This document shows positions 25,535-37,896 of a stretch of DNA of 64,000 bases, piece by piece; the first letter of the stretch is position 1; the number at the start of each line of letters is the position of its first letter. The notes beneath the pieces are model-generated. The model searched no databases, was not told the DNA's origin, and worked only from the letters and a program-made list of their open reading frames with translations. The position numbers were made by a program, and so were the translations under genes. This stretch comes from Bacteroidota bacterium (GTDB taxonomy: Bacteria > Bacteroidota > Ignavibacteria > Palsa-1295). The stretch lies in assembly GCA_030706745.1 (NCBI GenBank), contig JAUZNX010000005.1, positions 161,783 through 225,782 on the forward strand, read 5' to 3'.

Positions 25535-28500
25535 TCGTTTCTATTCAACCGCATGCAGAGAGCCCGATGAATTCCAGACTAATCGGCGTTGCATTACTGT
25601 GCACGATTGCGATTCTGCTGGTCTTGATCGTGCTCGCACTCACCGTTCATGCCCAGGTTCCCATTTCAATACTATCGAAGCGCTCCCCTCGTTCACCTGA
25701 CAATTCTTCCATCGCGTTCATCCCAAATCGTGGCCAGCTTGCCGATCAATTTCGTAAGCCAATGCCGGAAGTGATCTATTCGCTCGATGCGCGTGGTGTG
25801 AAATTCTACGTCACGAAGAATGGCTTTCACTATGTCTTCGGTAAGTATCCGAGTCATGGACCGATGCCCCAACCGAAAGACCCGCACGTGATGGACTCGC
25901 TGATGCATGCCGACTCGGTATTGCTGTATCGTGTCGATGTTGCGTTTGTCGGCGCAAATCCGAATCCCCGTATCGAGACGAGCAATGCCTCGTCAACCTA
26001 TTACAACTACTATCTCCCGCAATGTCCAGATGGGATTACCCGCGTACCGGCGTATCAGACACTTATCTTCCGCGATCTCTATCCGCACATCGATTTGGTG
26101 CTGTATGCGGGGGGCAGAAATGCAGACAGAAGCCAACCCGCGAATCACGATCATCTCATAATTCCCGGTTCAGATCATGGCATGGAGTATGACTTCATCG
26201 TTCATCCCGGCGGGGATCCGAGACAGATTCAACTTCGATATGACCATGCGGATTCTCTCGTGCTTGGCCAGAATGGATGGCTGCGCTTCGTTACACCATA
26301 CGGCGAAATGATCGAGGAGCGCCCATACTCGCTCCAATCAACTGGCGGGTCGCGGATACATGCCATTGTCTCGCACTTCGCATTGCATGGCAATACGCTC
26401 CGCTTTACTGTTGGTCGATATGACCATTCTCGCGATTTGACGATCGATCCTCCACGATTGTGGGGATCGTATTTTGGAGGGCCAAGCTACGATCTCGCGG
26501 AGGCAATCGGTGTCGATAGGCGCAACAATGTCAATATTGTGGGCTACACCGAGAGCACCATGGGGATCGCTACCAGCGGCGCCTACCAGGTCCACGCGAC
26601 GAATGGGTACCAGTCCGGTTATGTTGCGAGTTTTTCGCCAAGCGGCACGATGAGGTGGGCTACCTATTACAGTGGCAATTATTGGGACTTACTAAATGCG
26701 CTGGCTTGCGATACAGCATGTGGAATCGTTGCCGCTGGCTATACCGAAAGCACCTCAGGCATAGCAACTCCCGGAGCCTATCGCTCGGCAATGCCAAACT
26801 CCAGTGTGTCGTTATTCCTCGTTACATTCGACAGTAATGGAATGCGCCGATGGGGGACATATTTTGGCGGGAACATATTCGAATATGGAGCGGGAGTCGC
26901 CGTGGACAGCGCCAATAATATCCTTCTGACCGGCTTTACTTACTCGACGTCTGGCATTGCCACGCCCGGAGCCTACCAAACAACCAATGCTGGCGCGTAT
27001 GACGGATTCTTTGCGAAGTTTACTCCGGCCGGCACTATCCTTTGGTCAACCTTTCTCGGAGGATCGAGCACAGATTGGTGGACCAATGTGAGTTGTGATA
27101 AAGAGAACAACATTTACTTTGGAATGTACACGGCGAGTTATGGCCTCGCGACTGCGGGTGCTTTTGATACCGCAAACAATGGGATGCTCTACGGGAAGTT
27201 TTCTCCAAATGGAAGGCTCGATTGGTCAACCTATTTTCCTATTTGGTCATGGCCGATTGCGATTGCCGCGAGTCGGTCGGGCAATCTCTATATCGGTGGC
27301 CCAGTCATAGATTCGACGTTGGCAACGCCCGGTGCTTATCAAACGAAGCCCCATGGAATTATTGATGGTGCGATCGTCCGCTTCGATTCGGCTGGGCACC
27401 GTCTTTGGTGCACGTATTATGGAGGCGCCGATACCACTGAAATCCTTGGCATAGCCGCTGACACCAATGAGAATGTAGTCGTTTGCGGCTACACGACCAG
27501 CGACACCGGCATTGCGAGCCGCGGTGAATATCAGACAACGCATCTTCACGGAGCGCAGACGCCCTTTCTCGCAAAGTTCGACAGTACTGGACAGCTTCAT
27601 TGGGGTACCTACTATGGCGATAGCGGAAGAGCGGTCGCCATTGCCATTGACCGCAACAATCATGCGGCAATTGTTGGTGGCACGTCGACATTGTCAGGAG
27701 TCTATGCTACGCCAGGAGTTTGGGAGGCAACCCCAGCCGGCGGCGAAGACATCTTTGTTGCCCGGTTTTGTGACACGTTGGAGATTCCGGTGACGGCCTC
27801 ACCATCGGCGAATGTGTGTCCAGGCACGGCCGTCACGTTGCGAGCTAGCGCTGGATTGTCGTCTTATCAATGGAACCTGAACGGTACGCCAATTCCCGGC
27901 GCGACGTCGAGCACCTATACGACACCACTATCCCTTACCAGCGGCACATATCTTTATACGGTCCACGGTACTCCGGCAGACGCAAATGTGTGCGAAGCCG
28001 CATCATGGCCAGTGCGGATCGTGATTGGTGGAGCGAAGATTAAGATCGGTGTCGTACCAGCTTTGTGTCTGGGCACGTCTGTCCAGCTTCTGGACACCAT
28101 TATCGTGAGCGGGCCGGTGAGTTATTCATGGAGTCCGGCCATTGGTCTCGATCATCCCGATTCTGCTCAGCCCATGGCTTCGCCTACTATGACGACGACC
28201 TACACGCTCTCAGTCACCGATAGCAATGGATGCGTGACCACCGGCAAAGTGACTGCGATCGTTAACCCCCTCGCAACGGTAAGCGCTGGAGGCAATCAGA
28301 CTGTCTGTCAAGGTTCGATGCTGAAGTTGCATGCGACGACCAGTGGTGGCATGGGACCGTTCCGATACTCCTGGGCCGGCACGGATCTCAAGCGCAACGA
28401 TTCCAGTACGGTACTCGCCGCGCCCGCAAGCTCGACCAAATATTTCGTCACTGTGACGGACATTAGCGGCTGCATCGCGCAGGACTCTGTGTTGATCACG

Positions 28501-30810
28501 GTCATTGCGCCACCCATACTTTCCCTTGGTCCGGCCGTTTCGATTTGTCCGGGTTCGTCTATTCAGATCGGTGCGAAGCTTTCAGGCGATGCACCGAAGT
28601 CCATACAGTGGAGCCCGGCCTCCGGGCTCAGCGATCCAACGATATTGCAGCCTGTGGCATCACCTTCAGCGAGCACGCTCTACACCGCGCGGGTGACTTC
28701 AAAGGCTGGATGCATAGTAATAGATAGCATCTTAGTCACCGTTTCAGATTCACTCCTTCCTGCGATTGCGGCGTCCGGGCCGCTCACGATTTGTACTGGA
28801 GATACCACGAAGCTTACCGTCGCCTCTGGATATGCCAGTTATGCCTGGTCCAGCGGTGACAACACACCTTCGATCTCGGTGACGAAGAGTGGCGACTATT
28901 TTGTTCACGTTACGAGCAGCAGTGGATGTGAAGGCACCTCTAAGGCCGTCCACGTCACAGTGCTGCCTGATAGCATTCCCCGTCCAGTCCTGACTGCACC
29001 TGCCACCATGATTTGCGAAGGGGACAGTATCGAACTGGGAGTCAATGGCAGTTTTTCAAACTATCATTGGTCCACCGGGGCAATCACACCATCTATTTAT
29101 GTTTCGCAGGCAGGCTCGTATTATGTCACAACTGCCAATTCTCAAGGTTGCGAAGGCACGAGCCAACCGCTGACATTCTCTGTGATTCCAAAACCGAATG
29201 TGTCGCTAACGTCAGCCGGTCCGACCACATTTTGCGAAGGCGATAGCGTCGTGCTTTCGGCTACACCTGGATTTAGTTACGTTTGGACGAAGGACGGCCA
29301 ACCTATGTCCGACACGACACGATCACTTGTCGTAAAGTCATCGTGCGTCGCATCCGTTACAGCGACTAACTCGGCAGGCTGTTCGGTGGCAACTCAGCCG
29401 GTTGCCATCACGGTAAATCCTGTGCCGAAGCCAGTTCTTTCCGGACCATCATCTATCTGCGTCGGATCGATATCCAATTACAGAATCCTGCAAGGCTCAG
29501 GCGCCGCAAGCGACGGTGTGCAATGGCAACTGAGTCCATCTTCGCTCGGTACAGTAATAGCCGGCCAAGGAACTGATTCCATTGCGGTGCACTGGAATGG
29601 TCCGGCAACAGGAACGCTCACTGTTTTTTCAACTTCGAGGGATGGCTGCCTCGGCTTGACTCAGATTCCGGTCACGATCGACTCGCAACTTTCACCCACG
29701 GTGCTGGCAAACGGTCCACTCGAAATTTGCGAAGGTGATAGCGTTACGCTCGATGCCGGAAGTGGCTATTTGAGTTATCAGTGGTCGGAGAACGGGATTC
29801 CTCTTTTGGAGGATTCTTTGGAGACCCTAACGACAGCGCAGAGTGGAACATACAGAGTCACTGTGTCGGCTGCGAGCGGTTGCTCGGGGAATTCGAAGGC
29901 CATGTCGGTTACGGTATATCCCTCACCGCCGAAGCCGATGATCTCGGTGATGGGTCAGCAGCTTACTGCAAGCGCCGCATCCCGCTACTCATGGATGCGC
30001 GATGGAGCCGTGATTCCGCAAGACACCGCGCAAACAATCATGGCCGACTCCGCCGGATCATACGTTGTTTCCATTATCGATACACATGGATGCTCCAGTT
30101 CATCTGATCCGTTAGCATACGAGCCGAATTCGGCGCAGCCACATGTGGAGCTATCTCTTGGATCAATTCAAGCATTTCCTGGCGATCATGTCTCGCTTCC
30201 ACTTCGAGTGGTTACCTCACAAGGGCTCCCGGCGTCGATTGATTTTTCCTATACGATTCGGTTTAACAAATCACTGCTGGGACTTGCCGACTTGAGTGCC
30301 CCATCAACTGTGAGCGGACGAGATCGAAGCGTGACAAGACACGGCACACTCACGAACCAACTTTCGTCCACGCCCGTGGATAAGATCGAATTTATTGCTG
30401 CACTTGGTGATACCTCCGAGACGCCGATCTATATCGATACGATCGTTTGGAGTGGAGGGAAATCCATATCGACGACCATTGACACGGGCCGCTTCATGCT
30501 ACTCGGGATCTGCCCCGCCGGTGGAAACCGTTACTTTAGCGAGAGCGGGCATGTCCTTCTTCATTCAATCGTCCCAAATCCTGTCCACGATGCAGGATCA
30601 TTGGATTATTCGCTTGCCGAGCCTGGCGAGACTTCGGTCCGAGTGCTCGATATGCTCGGTCGCACTGCGGCCGTTGTCGTAAGTGGCAATGCCGAACCTG
30701 GATCGTATCACGCCAGTGTGAACGCCACAGAATTACCAACCGGCGTATATACCATCGTTCTTCGGACTCCGAGCCAGATATTCAGTACGAGAATGGAGGT
30801 ATACCATTAG
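25531..30810 (+). CDS. Giant SBBP-repeat / Ig-like surface protein with type IX secretion sorting domain
   Basis: A 1759-residue secreted protein. A signal peptide (hydrophobic core LLCTIAILLVLIVLALTVHA) precedes an N-terminal domain with FIPNRGQLADQFRK and VKFYVTKNGFHYVFG. About eight SBBP-type repeats follow (WGSYFGG, NVNIVGYTEST, GIATPGAYQ), forming a likely propeller. Then come about ten Ig-like units, most starting CEGDSV or CPGTAV and ending in Y-x-W. A cohesin-like region (FPGDHVSLPLRVV) precedes the C-terminal type A sorting domain (SIVPNPVHDAGSLDYSLAEP). The ATG at 25531 overlaps the anti-sigma stop; an ATG at 25567 is an alternative. It is probably a surface adhesin or binding protein. 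Confidence 0.85.
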   Translation: MIVSIQPHAESPMNSRLIGVALLCTIAILLVLIVLALTVHAQVPISILSKRSPRSPDNSSIAFIPNRGQLADQFRKPMPEVIYSLDARGVKFYVTKNGFHYVFGKYPSHGPMPQPKDPHVMDSLMHADSVLLYRVDVAFVGANPNPRIETSNASSTYYNYYLPQCPDGITRVPAYQTLIFRDLYPHIDLVLYAGGRNADRSQPANHDHLIIPGSDHGMEYDFIVHPGGDPRQIQLRYDHADSLVLGQNGWLRFVTPYGEMIEERPYSLQSTGGSRIHAIVSHFALHGNTLRFTVGRYDHSRDLTIDPPRLWGSYFGGPSYDLAEAIGVDRRNNVNIVGYTESTMGIATSGAYQVHATNGYQSGYVASFSPSGTMRWATYYSGNYWDLLNALACDTACGIVAAGYTESTSGIATPGAYRSAMPNSSVSLFLVTFDSNGMRRWGTYFGGNIFEYGAGVAVDSANNILLTGFTYSTSGIATPGAYQTTNAGAYDGFFAKFTPAGTILWSTFLGGSSTDWWTNVSCDKENNIYFGMYTASYGLATAGAFDTANNGMLYGKFSPNGRLDWSTYFPIWSWPIAIAASRSGNLYIGGPVIDSTLATPGAYQTKPHGIIDGAIVRFDSAGHRLWCTYYGGADTTEILGIAADTNENVVVCGYTTSDTGIASRGEYQTTHLHGAQTPFLAKFDSTGQLHWGTYYGDSGRAVAIAIDRNNHAAIVGGTSTLSGVYATPGVWEATPAGGEDIFVARFCDTLEIPVTASPSANVCPGTAVTLRASAGLSSYQWNLNGTPIPGATSSTYTTPLSLTSGTYLYTVHGTPADANVCEAASWPVRIVIGGAKIKIGVVPALCLGTSVQLLDTIIVSGPVSYSWSPAIGLDHPDSAQPMASPTMTTTYTLSVTDSNGCVTTGKVTAIVNPLATVSAGGNQTVCQGSMLKLHATTSGGMGPFRYSWAGTDLKRNDSSTVLAAPASSTKYFVTVTDISGCIAQDSVLITVIAPPILSLGPAVSICPGSSIQIGAKLSGDAPKSIQWSPASGLSDPTILQPVASPSASTLYTARVTSKAGCIVIDSILVTVSDSLLPAIAASGPLTICTGDTTKLTVASGYASYAWSSGDNTPSISVTKSGDYFVHVTSSSGCEGTSKAVHVTVLPDSIPRPVLTAPATMICEGDSIELGVNGSFSNYHWSTGAITPSIYVSQAGSYYVTTANSQGCEGTSQPLTFSVIPKPNVSLTSAGPTTFCEGDSVVLSATPGFSYVWTKDGQPMSDTTRSLVVKSSCVASVTATNSAGCSVATQPVAITVNPVPKPVLSGPSSICVGSISNYRILQGSGAASDGVQWQLSPSSLGTVIAGQGTDSIAVHWNGPATGTLTVFSTSRDGCLGLTQIPVTIDSQLSPTVLANGPLEICEGDSVTLDAGSGYLSYQWSENGIPLLEDSLETLTTAQSGTYRVTVSAASGCSGNSKAMSVTVYPSPPKPMISVMGQQLTASAASRYSWMRDGAVIPQDTAQTIMADSAGSYVVSIIDTHGCSSSSDPLAYEPNSAQPHVELSLGSIQAFPGDHVSLPLRVVTSQGLPASIDFSYTIRFNKSLLGLADLSAPSTVSGRDRSVTRHGTLTNQLSSTPVDKIEFIAALGDTSETPIYIDTIVWSGGKSISTTIDTGRFMLLGICPAGGNRYFSESGHVLLHSIVPNPVHDAGSLDYSLAEPGETSVRVLDMLGRTAAVVVSGNAEPGSYHASVNATELPTGVYTIVLRTPSQIFSTRMEVYH

Positions 30811-30853
30811 ATCTCCGCAGGGGTCGGCGTGCTGCTGTGTAGCAATAGAAAGT

Positions 30854-32881
30854 TTGCTCGCAATCTTTTTATTGCTTCCCCTATCGCGATTGGAGGCCCA
30901 AAACCTTGGACGCATCCCAAGTGAAGATGCACAGTTCGGTGCATTCGTCCATGATGGAGTGAATATCCACTCCGCTAATTTCCAAACACTTCCGGGTGTT
31001 CCGAGTTGCTGCCCACGATTTGAAAGCGGAACGGGATCGGCTCTGAGCTTCGGCGTATCGTACAAATTGTCTTTCACATTGCCGCTCTCTTTTGAGGCTC
31101 GTCTTGGCTATGTTCCACTCAACGGCACGCTCAAAGCAGACGAAACGACGACCGTACTTGTCGGAGGTAATGCGGTTCCAGCGACATTCGAGCATACAGT
31201 CGACGCCACAGCGGGAATGATCGCGCTCATGCCCATGGCAGGCTATTCATTATTCTCGAATGCCCGAATTCTTGCAGGGCCGACGCTCGGATATATTGCA
31301 TTCAATAACTTTAGCGAGCGCGAGACTCTCATCCAACCGGTAACTGTCGGCACATTCGAGAATGGTCTGCGCACTCGTAATGTCTATTCTGGTGTCACCC
31401 CGCATGCTTCCAAATTCTATTTCGGTCTTAACTTTGGTGCCCAATATCAGCTTCCATTGAACTCGTCCCAGACGCTTTTGGCGTTTCCTGAAGCGTTCTA
31501 TTCATGGGGACTAACACCGCTTGTTAGTGGTATGAACTGGCGAGCCAATTCTGTCGCCATAGGACTTCTCGTTGAATATCATTTGAGATCGGAACCACCG
31601 CAGCTCCCGCCAACGCCGCAACCTGCGGCGATTCCAAGCCCACCTCCGCCGGTTTTACCATTGGTCGCTCCGCCGGTCTTCACAGTTGGACTCTCGGCTA
31701 CGACGATTGACTCAGCCTCTGTGGATGGCTCATCATCCGTAGCAGTTCGGCCGATGAAACGGCTGGTGGTGGAGGACTACGTCCGAATTCAATATCGCCC
31801 CTTGCTTAATTACGTCTTCTTTGACAAGGGATCGGCTGTGATTCCAGGGCGCTACCATGCAATGACCTCACAGCAATTAAAAACCTATGATTTTCACTCG
31901 TTCAATAATTACCCGACGTTGCAGCTTTACTATGAATTATTGAATGTAATAGGCGAGCGGCTGCGGGAGATTCCCAACGGGAAAATCACCATCGTGGGTT
32001 GCAGTGATGGCGTCGAGCCGGGAGGTAAAGCTCTCTCTCGAACACGAGCAACAGCAGTCTCCGGCTATCTACATGATGTATGGGGTATCGAAGCCGGACG
32101 AATGAAAATCGAGTCGCGCGAATTGCCGCAGAGGCCCTCGCCTATCGATGATTCGGATGGGGCGGAAGAAAATCGCCGCGTGGAAATATATTCAGATTTG
32201 TGGCCCGTCGTGGAGCCCATCCTGACGCGAGACACGGCGCACATTCCGAAACCAGAGATACTCCGTTTCTTGCCGTCGAGCAAAAGTTCGAGCGAGGTGA
32301 CCGAATGGGAGATCGCAGCAGGCGAAAGCAATCGGAAGCTAAAGGACTTCACCGGCAAGGGAGCGCTTCCGACGCATCTCGACTGGGATCTGCGGAAGGA
32401 ACCTGAATCCCTGCTCGCCAAGCTCGATACGATCCACGCAGTGCTCGAAGCGACCAACCAGCATGATCAGGAGGCCGAGTCGAATGATGTTCCGATTCCG
32501 GTGCATCACTATACGCTGCCCGATAAGCATCAAGAAGGGTCCACGGACACCATCATCTCGCGGTATAGTCTAATCCTTTTCGATTTCGATCGAAGCGAAT
32601 TGAGCGCGAGCAATCGCAGAATTGCCGATTTTGTGAAGAGCAGAATTGCGCAGGATTCCCGAACGAATATTTTTGGCTATACCGATCGAATCGGGTCGGA
32701 TGAGTACAATCGGCAACTTTCGGAACTTCGGGCTCGTACGACAGAGCAGACAATTGGAGTCAGGGCCACTAATGTGCAGGGCTTGGGCCGGTCTGTTTTG
32801 CTCTATGATAACACATTGCCAGAAGGCCGTTTCTATTCGCGTACTGTATCAGTTATCGTGACAACCCCAGTGAGACAATGA
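30854..32881 (+). CDS. Outer-membrane beta-barrel fused to two OmpA-type peptidoglycan-binding domains
   Basis: 675 residues. A short N-terminal hydrophobic stretch (MLAIFLLLPLSRLEAQ) leads into a barrel of about 225 residues that resembles the tandem paralogs at 19.4-21.7 kb, including a CC loop. A Pro-rich linker follows. A first OmpA-like domain begins near residue 321 (FFDKGSAVIPG, GCSDGVEPGG and SRTRATAVSGYL, ENRRVEIYSD) and a second near 573 (LFDFDRSELSASNRR, GYTDRIGSDEYNRQLSE, RARTTEQTI). The start is problematic: the only in-frame start is the TTG at 30854, which gives a signal peptide without basic residues. It lies 43 bases behind the giant gene, probably in the same transcript. Confidence 0.8.
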   Translation: MLAIFLLLPLSRLEAQNLGRIPSEDAQFGAFVHDGVNIHSANFQTLPGVPSCCPRFESGTGSALSFGVSYKLSFTLPLSFEARLGYVPLNGTLKADETTTVLVGGNAVPATFEHTVDATAGMIALMPMAGYSLFSNARILAGPTLGYIAFNNFSERETLIQPVTVGTFENGLRTRNVYSGVTPHASKFYFGLNFGAQYQLPLNSSQTLLAFPEAFYSWGLTPLVSGMNWRANSVAIGLLVEYHLRSEPPQLPPTPQPAAIPSPPPPVLPLVAPPVFTVGLSATTIDSASVDGSSSVAVRPMKRLVVEDYVRIQYRPLLNYVFFDKGSAVIPGRYHAMTSQQLKTYDFHSFNNYPTLQLYYELLNVIGERLREIPNGKITIVGCSDGVEPGGKALSRTRATAVSGYLHDVWGIEAGRMKIESRELPQRPSPIDDSDGAEENRRVEIYSDLWPVVEPILTRDTAHIPKPEILRFLPSSKSSSEVTEWEIAAGESNRKLKDFTGKGALPTHLDWDLRKEPESLLAKLDTIHAVLEATNQHDQEAESNDVPIPVHHYTLPDKHQEGSTDTIISRYSLILFDFDRSELSASNRRIADFVKSRIAQDSRTNIFGYTDRIGSDEYNRQLSELRARTTEQTIGVRATNVQGLGRSVLLYDNTLPEGRFYSRTVSVIVTTPVRQ

Positions 32882-33083
32882 ACGATACTGGGATCGTTAA
32901 TTACGAGCGCGGCGAAAGTAGCCATGCGATTCGTCAGAATTCATCGTTATGATCGTGGATGCACGGGGTTTTAGTGGGTAACCCCGCGGCTTCCCATGGC
33001 TGTTCTGTCAAATGGAATGATTTTCGTTGGGCCGAACGCTTTGTACTTTTCTGTATCCACATTATCTTGCACTTGAACCGACT

Positions 33084-35714
33084 ATGAGGTCCTCACAACC
33101 TAAGGCGCGTTTTGCCTCGATTTTAGCCATTCTGTGCTTCTTTGCTGTTCCTCGCACCACCATTTCTCAGACCAACTGGTTTGGCGATTCGACACGTAAT
33201 ACCATGGTCTGCGATACGGTCGGCCAACAAGACTATCCAGCCGTGATATCTGACGGTGCCGATGGCGCAATCATCGTCTGGGAAGATGCCCGGGCCAGCG
33301 GGAGCTTCCTAATATACGGACAGCGGCTTGACAGATACGGCTTTCCGATGTGGCCCCGCCAGGGCATTGCGCTTGCCAGAGGCAATGCAAACCAGCGATT
33401 CCCGATCATCACGACTGATAATAATGGTGGAGCTTACGTGGCATGGCTCGATAGCCGAAATCCGTCTTACGGCAATTGCATCTACGCCCAGCATGTTTTG
33501 GCCAATGGTGCCCTTGCCTATCCGGATAGTGGCCTTCCAGTGGGACTTGGACCGAATGGCCGGCAGAATCCGGCGATTACTGATGATGGGAAGGGTAATG
33601 CTTTCGTTGTTTGGGAAGAGAACCGATCGCTGAATGCCGGCTCCCAGCCAGACATATTTATCAATCGACTTTGGCCGAATTCGGTCAAGTACACTGATTC
33701 CTCCAGCACCTTGTCCCATACTGGGTCGGTGCGCAAACTGCCATGGCCTTCAACGTCCATACGGTTCTTCGATGGCAATGCTCACTTCAAAAGTAAGGGG
33801 CAAGGTATTCTTACGAGTCTTCAAATTAATATCGTCGGAAAAGGCCGGTTTCCAATCGCATCAGTTATCGACGATACGACGCTCGATCTCAACACCTATC
33901 CATCGTTGGCCGATAATCTCTCATACTATATCATCGGGCTCCAAGGTATTCCAGTGGATACGTCCGGAAGCAAGCAACTTCAGCCTTCAATCTGCAGCGA
34001 TGGCTTTGGTGGCTGTTATGTAGTGTGGCAGTCTGGCGCATCGGCTCCGATCTCGATTCGTGGTATGCATTTCGACTCGACTTGCACCACACGCTGGACA
34101 ACTCCGATGGGCTATCAGATCTATAAAGCTCCTGTGACGACTCAAAACGCATCGCATGTCAACATCAAACGGGATACGGCCAATGGCCAACTGATGCTGG
34201 TATGGGAAGTCACCAATACCAACAGTGCTGATACACAAGATGTGTATGGAGCACGAATGAATTGCGCAACTCCTGCCGATACATCATTTACCTTCGGTGG
34301 TGCGGTTCAAATTACCGGTGATGCCCTCCTGAACCAGATGAATCCTCAGGTATTTTCCGATGACTCCGATTGGACGGCGTTTGGTGGAAAGAAGACTCGC
34401 GGCCTGATGGTCGGGTACCGAACTGGATCCCTTGGATCTGGGCCGAGCGATTGGGACATCGGGATGACAAGACTCCGTGGGGATGGATCGAGCATATTGC
34501 CGGCGCCAGGTTCATGGTATAAAATCGCTTCTCAGCCATTAGGACAGATCGGCTTGAGAGCCGTCAAAGTGGACACCGGCCTTCTGCTGGCTGTATGGAA
34601 TGACGCGCGAAACGGTGGGAATCCTGACACATGCATATACGCGCAAGTGATCGATAAGTGGGGTTACCGTCATTTGCCGACCTGGAAGACGAATAGCACA
34701 TACGGAATTCCGATTTGTCATGGGAATTGGTCTGCTAGGCAGGTCGCACTTGCCCCTCGGACTGGCGGAGCGATCGCCGTGTGGACGGATTTCCGAAAAG
34801 GTAGCGGGGATCCGAGCATCTATGCACAACTGATTCTCAGTAACGGAAGCTTGGAGCTTCCGCATGCACATGCAATCTTTAACGTCCAACAGCAAGTTGG
34901 CAGCTTCGATGGCAGCGAGTGCAATGCGCATCTGACCAGCCTCCTAGCAATTGACACCAGCGCAGCGCCCGTAGGCTTCCGAAGTATTACTCAGGTCAGC
35001 GCTACGAATATGACATTGGCGACTCCGGCGCATGCTTCCATGGACACAGTCCCATTTTCTGTTCAAGTCATCGATTCCATGCAGAATGGCAGAATCGTTG
35101 TTCGCCTCTTGGATACACTTGGCATTCCGGTACTCGACACCATCACCTATTGCACAATCCCGGATACTCGAGCGCCGGCGGTGACGTGGCTGCCATTTGC
35201 ACAGACCGATACGATGATTAGCATCACCGCCATCGACAGCTTATCATGGGACCGTGGGCTCGATAGCATTCGGACTTCTGCGACGAACCTATCGTTTGAC
35301 GTCAAGCCGACTCGCGCACTCGTGCATGGCTTGAAATCGTTCAGCTTTACGGTGCATCAGATCGATACATCGATGGCCGCGCAGTTGATCATGAGTACTG
35401 TCGATATTGCCGGCAACAAAACACGCGATACACTCACGCTGGCCGCGAAGGCCGTTGAGCATCAAGGCGTGAATGACCTTTCTGCTCAGTCGGCTAACTT
35501 GCGCGTTTATCCCAATCCTTCAACGGATGTCTTCCGAATCGACGTGGGCTCTGCTTCGGGGCTTGCGCAGACGGCGGAAGTACGCGATCTCCTCGGGCGC
35601 GAGGTTGCGCGGTTCTCGGTGCAGGGCAGTACAACTTTTGATGCCAGCACATTGCCGGCCGGCACGTACATCATCCGAGTTGGCAGCATGACATGCAGCA
35701 TCGTGAAGGAATAG
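33084..35714 (+). CDS. Secreted repeat protein with type IX secretion C-terminal sorting domain
   Basis: 876 residues with signal peptide (ARFASILAILCFFAVP, cleavage near TTISQ). The body has repeated units with a VW-x-D motif: VVWEDARASGSFLIYGQRL, AYVAWLDSRNPSYGN, FVVWEENRS, AVWNDARNGGNPDTC and AVWTDFRKGSGDPS. They look like blades of a propeller-like surface domain. A C-terminal segment holds a beta sandwich, then the type A sorting domain (LRVYPNPSTDVFRID to the end). The ATG at 33084 is preferred over 33027 because it opens directly into the signal peptide. The ligand is unknown. An intrinsic terminator follows. Confidence 0.8.
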   Translation: MRSSQPKARFASILAILCFFAVPRTTISQTNWFGDSTRNTMVCDTVGQQDYPAVISDGADGAIIVWEDARASGSFLIYGQRLDRYGFPMWPRQGIALARGNANQRFPIITTDNNGGAYVAWLDSRNPSYGNCIYAQHVLANGALAYPDSGLPVGLGPNGRQNPAITDDGKGNAFVVWEENRSLNAGSQPDIFINRLWPNSVKYTDSSSTLSHTGSVRKLPWPSTSIRFFDGNAHFKSKGQGILTSLQINIVGKGRFPIASVIDDTTLDLNTYPSLADNLSYYIIGLQGIPVDTSGSKQLQPSICSDGFGGCYVVWQSGASAPISIRGMHFDSTCTTRWTTPMGYQIYKAPVTTQNASHVNIKRDTANGQLMLVWEVTNTNSADTQDVYGARMNCATPADTSFTFGGAVQITGDALLNQMNPQVFSDDSDWTAFGGKKTRGLMVGYRTGSLGSGPSDWDIGMTRLRGDGSSILPAPGSWYKIASQPLGQIGLRAVKVDTGLLLAVWNDARNGGNPDTCIYAQVIDKWGYRHLPTWKTNSTYGIPICHGNWSARQVALAPRTGGAIAVWTDFRKGSGDPSIYAQLILSNGSLELPHAHAIFNVQQQVGSFDGSECNAHLTSLLAIDTSAAPVGFRSITQVSATNMTLATPAHASMDTVPFSVQVIDSMQNGRIVVRLLDTLGIPVLDTITYCTIPDTRAPAVTWLPFAQTDTMISITAIDSLSWDRGLDSIRTSATNLSFDVKPTRALVHGLKSFSFTVHQIDTSMAAQLIMSTVDIAGNKTRDTLTLAAKAVEHQGVNDLSAQSANLRVYPNPSTDVFRIDVGSASGLAQTAEVRDLLGREVARFSVQGSTTFDASTLPAGTYIIRVGSMTCSIVKE

Positions 35715-35739
35715 GATTCAAGCCAAATTCGGGAAGTTA

Positions 35740-35780
35740 CACAAGCCCCGTCCATCCGTGGATAGGGCTTGTGCGTTTTT
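35740..35780 (+). terminator. Intrinsic terminator after the sorting-domain protein gene
   Basis: CACAAGCCC pairs with GGGCTTGTG, enclosing a second short ATCC/GGAT stem, followed by GCGTTTTT. Confidence 0.85.
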
Positions 35781-35816
35781 GTACGAATCCGTTGTGGGGC
35801 CTGATCTATCCGGGCC

Positions 35817-35849
35817 TTTGCCTGCAATGCCATTTCCGTCGTAGTTTTG
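35817..35849 (+). promoter_or_regulatory. Possible leaderless promoter of acsA (TTTG - 21 bp - TAGTTTTG)
   Basis: TTTG at 35817-35820 and TAGTTTTG at 35842-35849 fit the Bacteroidetes -33/-7 consensus with 21 bases between. The predicted start of transcription is at or next to the A of the acsA ATG (35854), so the mRNA may be leaderless. No ribosome site is present between box and ATG. Confidence 0.5.
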
Positions 35850-35853
35850 CATC

Positions 35854-37893
<2,040 letters not shown>

Positions 37894-37896
<3 letters not shown>

